Assembly: GCA_004554075.1 (NCBI GenBank)
Contig: SFOB01000060.1
Location: 1-14,486, forward strand
DNA length: 14,486 nucleotides
Direction: 5' to 3'
Source of the DNA: Treponema sp.
Lineage (GTDB): Bacteria > Spirochaetota > Spirochaetia > Treponematales > Treponemataceae
A model generated the notes under the pieces. The model saw only the letters and a program-made list of their open reading frames with translations, had not been told where the DNA came from and ran no database searches. A program made the translations under genes and the position numbers. Position 1 is the first letter of the stretch, and each line of letters begins with the position of its first letter. Shown here one piece after another: positions 13,328 to 14,486 of this stretch.

Positions 13328-13380
13328 GTGAAAAAAGGCCTCGCCCAGCGGGAATGATGCTGTTCGAGGCCTTTTTTCAC
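13328..13380 (-). terminator. Strong symmetrical terminator after kdgK
   Basis: A perfect 16-bp stem, 13328-13343 with 13365-13380, includes A6/T6 tails and GGCCTCG/CGAGGCC. The 21-base loop contains a smaller CAGC/GCTG stem (13346-13349 with 13359-13362). Further inverted sequence outside it (about 13312-13323 and 13384-13394) nearly matches. It lies between the kdgK stop and the cheR promoter and separates the two minus-strand units. By symmetry it could also work on the plus strand. Confidence 0.9.
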
Positions 13381-13415
13381 TACGTACTTTTTAGAAAAAT
13401 CAGTCTTTTCTCAAA

Positions 13416-14435
13416 CTATCGCTGAATACGACCTGAACCGTTGCCGGCTGCTAGTTTTTCTACTTCGTCTACGCTTACCATGTTGTAGTCGCCTTCGATG
13501 GTGTGCTTAAGACAGCTTGCAGCAACTGCAAATTCAACAGCATCCTGAGTTGATTTGCCGTTGAGGAGAGCGTAAATGAGGCCGCCACCAAAACTGTCGC
13601 CGCCACCTACACGGTCTACGATATACATTTCGTATTCCTTGCTGAAGCAGTAATCTTTTCCATCATAAAGAAGAGCAGCCCAGTTGTTGCGGTTTGCGTT
13701 GATAGAAGTTCTGAGGGTAATTGCAACCTTCTTAAAGCCGAACTTGTCTGCAAGCTGTTTTGCAACTGATTTGTAGCCTTCCTTGTTGAGCTTTCCACCA
13801 GTGATGTCAGTGTTTTCAGCTTCAATTCCAAATACATCTTTTGCATCTTCCTCGTTAGAAATGCAGACATCTACATACTTACAGATTTCTGTCATAGCTT
13901 CGCGGGCCTGTTCGCGGGTCCAGAGCTTTCCGCGGTAGTTGAGGTCGCAGCTTACTGTAGCGCCGGCAGCCTTTGCAGCCTTACATGCTTCAATACAAAT
14001 CTGTACGAGATTACCGCCAAGAGCTGGAGTAATACCAGTAAGATGGAACCATTTACAATCCTTAAAGATTTCTGCCCAGTCAAAATCTTCCGGCTTTGCT
14101 TCTGCGATTGAGCTGTGGGCACGGTCGTAAATACACTTTGAACCACGCTGGCTTGCTCCGCGCTCGTTGTAGTAAATACCAACACGGTCACCACCACGGG
14201 CAATGTAATTTGTATTTACACCAAAGCGGCGCAGACTGTTGATTGCAGCCTGTCCAATTTCGTGCTTTGGAAGCTTTGTAACGTAATAAGCGTCTAGTCC
14301 ATAGTTTGCAAGAGAAACTGCAACGTTAGCCTCACCGCCTCCAAATGTAGAAGTCATTTTATCAACCTGAACAAAACGGAAATATCCTTCAGGTTCCAGT
14401 CTCAGCATTATTTCACCAAATGTAACTACCTTCAT
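13416..14435 (-). CDS. kdgK: 2-keto-3-deoxygluconate kinase, PfkB/ribokinase family
   Basis: Phosphorylates 2-keto-3-deoxygluconate to KDPG, feeding an aldolase in hexuronate/pectin breakdown. The 339-aa protein has the PfkB fold: FGEIMLRL at the N-terminus, the substrate-side signature FGGGEANVAVSLANYG (31-46), YDRAHSS (103-109), DLNYRGKLW (164-172), and the ATP/catalytic motif DRVGGGDSFGGG (274-285) with D280 as the catalytic base. The motif is GGGD where GAGD is usual. The KdgK assignment rests on the YDR..S and DLNYR..LW motifs; a related sugar kinase (fructokinase or another aldonate kinase) cannot be excluded. AAGGAG precedes the ATG. A perfect hairpin next to that site may affect translation. 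No uronate-pathway partner gene is visible in the window. Confidence 0.82.
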   Translation of the reverse strand: MKVVTFGEIMLRLEPEGYFRFVQVDKMTSTFGGGEANVAVSLANYGLDAYYVTKLPKHEIGQAAINSLRRFGVNTNYIARGGDRVGIYYNERGASQRGSKCIYDRAHSSIAEAKPEDFDWAEIFKDCKWFHLTGITPALGGNLVQICIEACKAAKAAGATVSCDLNYRGKLWTREQAREAMTEICKYVDVCISNEEDAKDVFGIEAENTDITGGKLNKEGYKSVAKQLADKFGFKKVAITLRTSINANRNNWAALLYDGKDYCFSKEYEMYIVDRVGGGDSFGGGLIYALLNGKSTQDAVEFAVAASCLKHTIEGDYNMVSVDEVEKLAAGNGSGRIQR

Positions 14436-14440
14436 TTTAA

Positions 14441-14463
14441 CTCCTTAAGGGCTTCGCCCTTAA
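14441..14463 (-). promoter_or_regulatory. Hairpin abutting the kdgK ribosome binding site
   Basis: On the minus strand TTAAGGGC, loop GAA, GCCCTTAA (14463-14445) forms a perfect 8-bp stem. The last bases of the stem (AA) begin the AAGGAG Shine-Dalgarno that leads into the kdgK ATG. The stem could compete with ribosome binding, or it could be the remnant of a terminator from an upstream gene beyond the window. Confidence 0.45.
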
Positions 14464-14486
14464 AATCTGTTTATTTGGGAGAGGAC

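Overview
The window looks like chromosomal DNA from a host-associated spirochaete, most likely a treponeme of the gut/rumen type. This rests on the cheR-cheB pair, a stand-alone STAS protein with a zinc ribbon, and two tandem membrane proteins I cannot place in a well-known family. The species call is inference, because no rRNA or tRNA gene is present. I saw no prophage, CRISPR array, transposase or defence system.

Layout. (1) Positions 1-1644: the 3' part of a SulP-family anion transporter, cut by the window edge. (2) 1634-1885: a 252-bp nested imperfect palindrome, MITE-like, filling the gap between the transporter stop codon and the polA promoter. (3) 1922-5343: polA (all three activities intact, with an apparent in-frame palindromic insertion in the interdomain linker) overlapping coaE by one base. 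(4) 8174-5352, minus strand: a two-gene operon of unrecognised membrane proteins that share a '3 TM - soluble domain - 3 TM' plan. (5) 8175-8329: a compact divergent promoter region, followed on the plus strand by a STAS/zinc-ribbon protein and a strong terminator. (6) 8952-9324: a gene-free AT-rich region with two clusters of DnaA-box-like nonamers. (7) 9325-11206: a coupled three-gene operon (polyprenyl diphosphate synthase, TPR protein, small two-TM protein). (8) 13258-11213, minus: chemotaxis methyltransferase cheR and methylesterase cheB. (9) 14435-13416, minus: a PfkB-type 2-keto-3-deoxygluconate kinase ending in a strong hairpin terminator.

How the genes work together. polA and coaE form one translationally coupled unit. 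cheR and cheB add and remove methyl groups on chemoreceptors and are co-transcribed. The polyprenyl synthase, TPR and membrane genes overlap by ATGA junctions and are probably co-translated. The kinase would feed the Entner-Doudoroff/uronate branch.

The most notable signals are mostly not genes. They are the palindromic element, the in-frame insertion in polA, the paired DnaA-like box clusters, and a recurring arrangement in which a -10-like hexamer lies 6-9 bp before the ATG of operon-leading genes that lack a Shine-Dalgarno sequence (polA, the polyprenyl synthase, cheR). That arrangement suggests leaderless mRNAs. All promoter and operator calls are made by eye from consensus matches.
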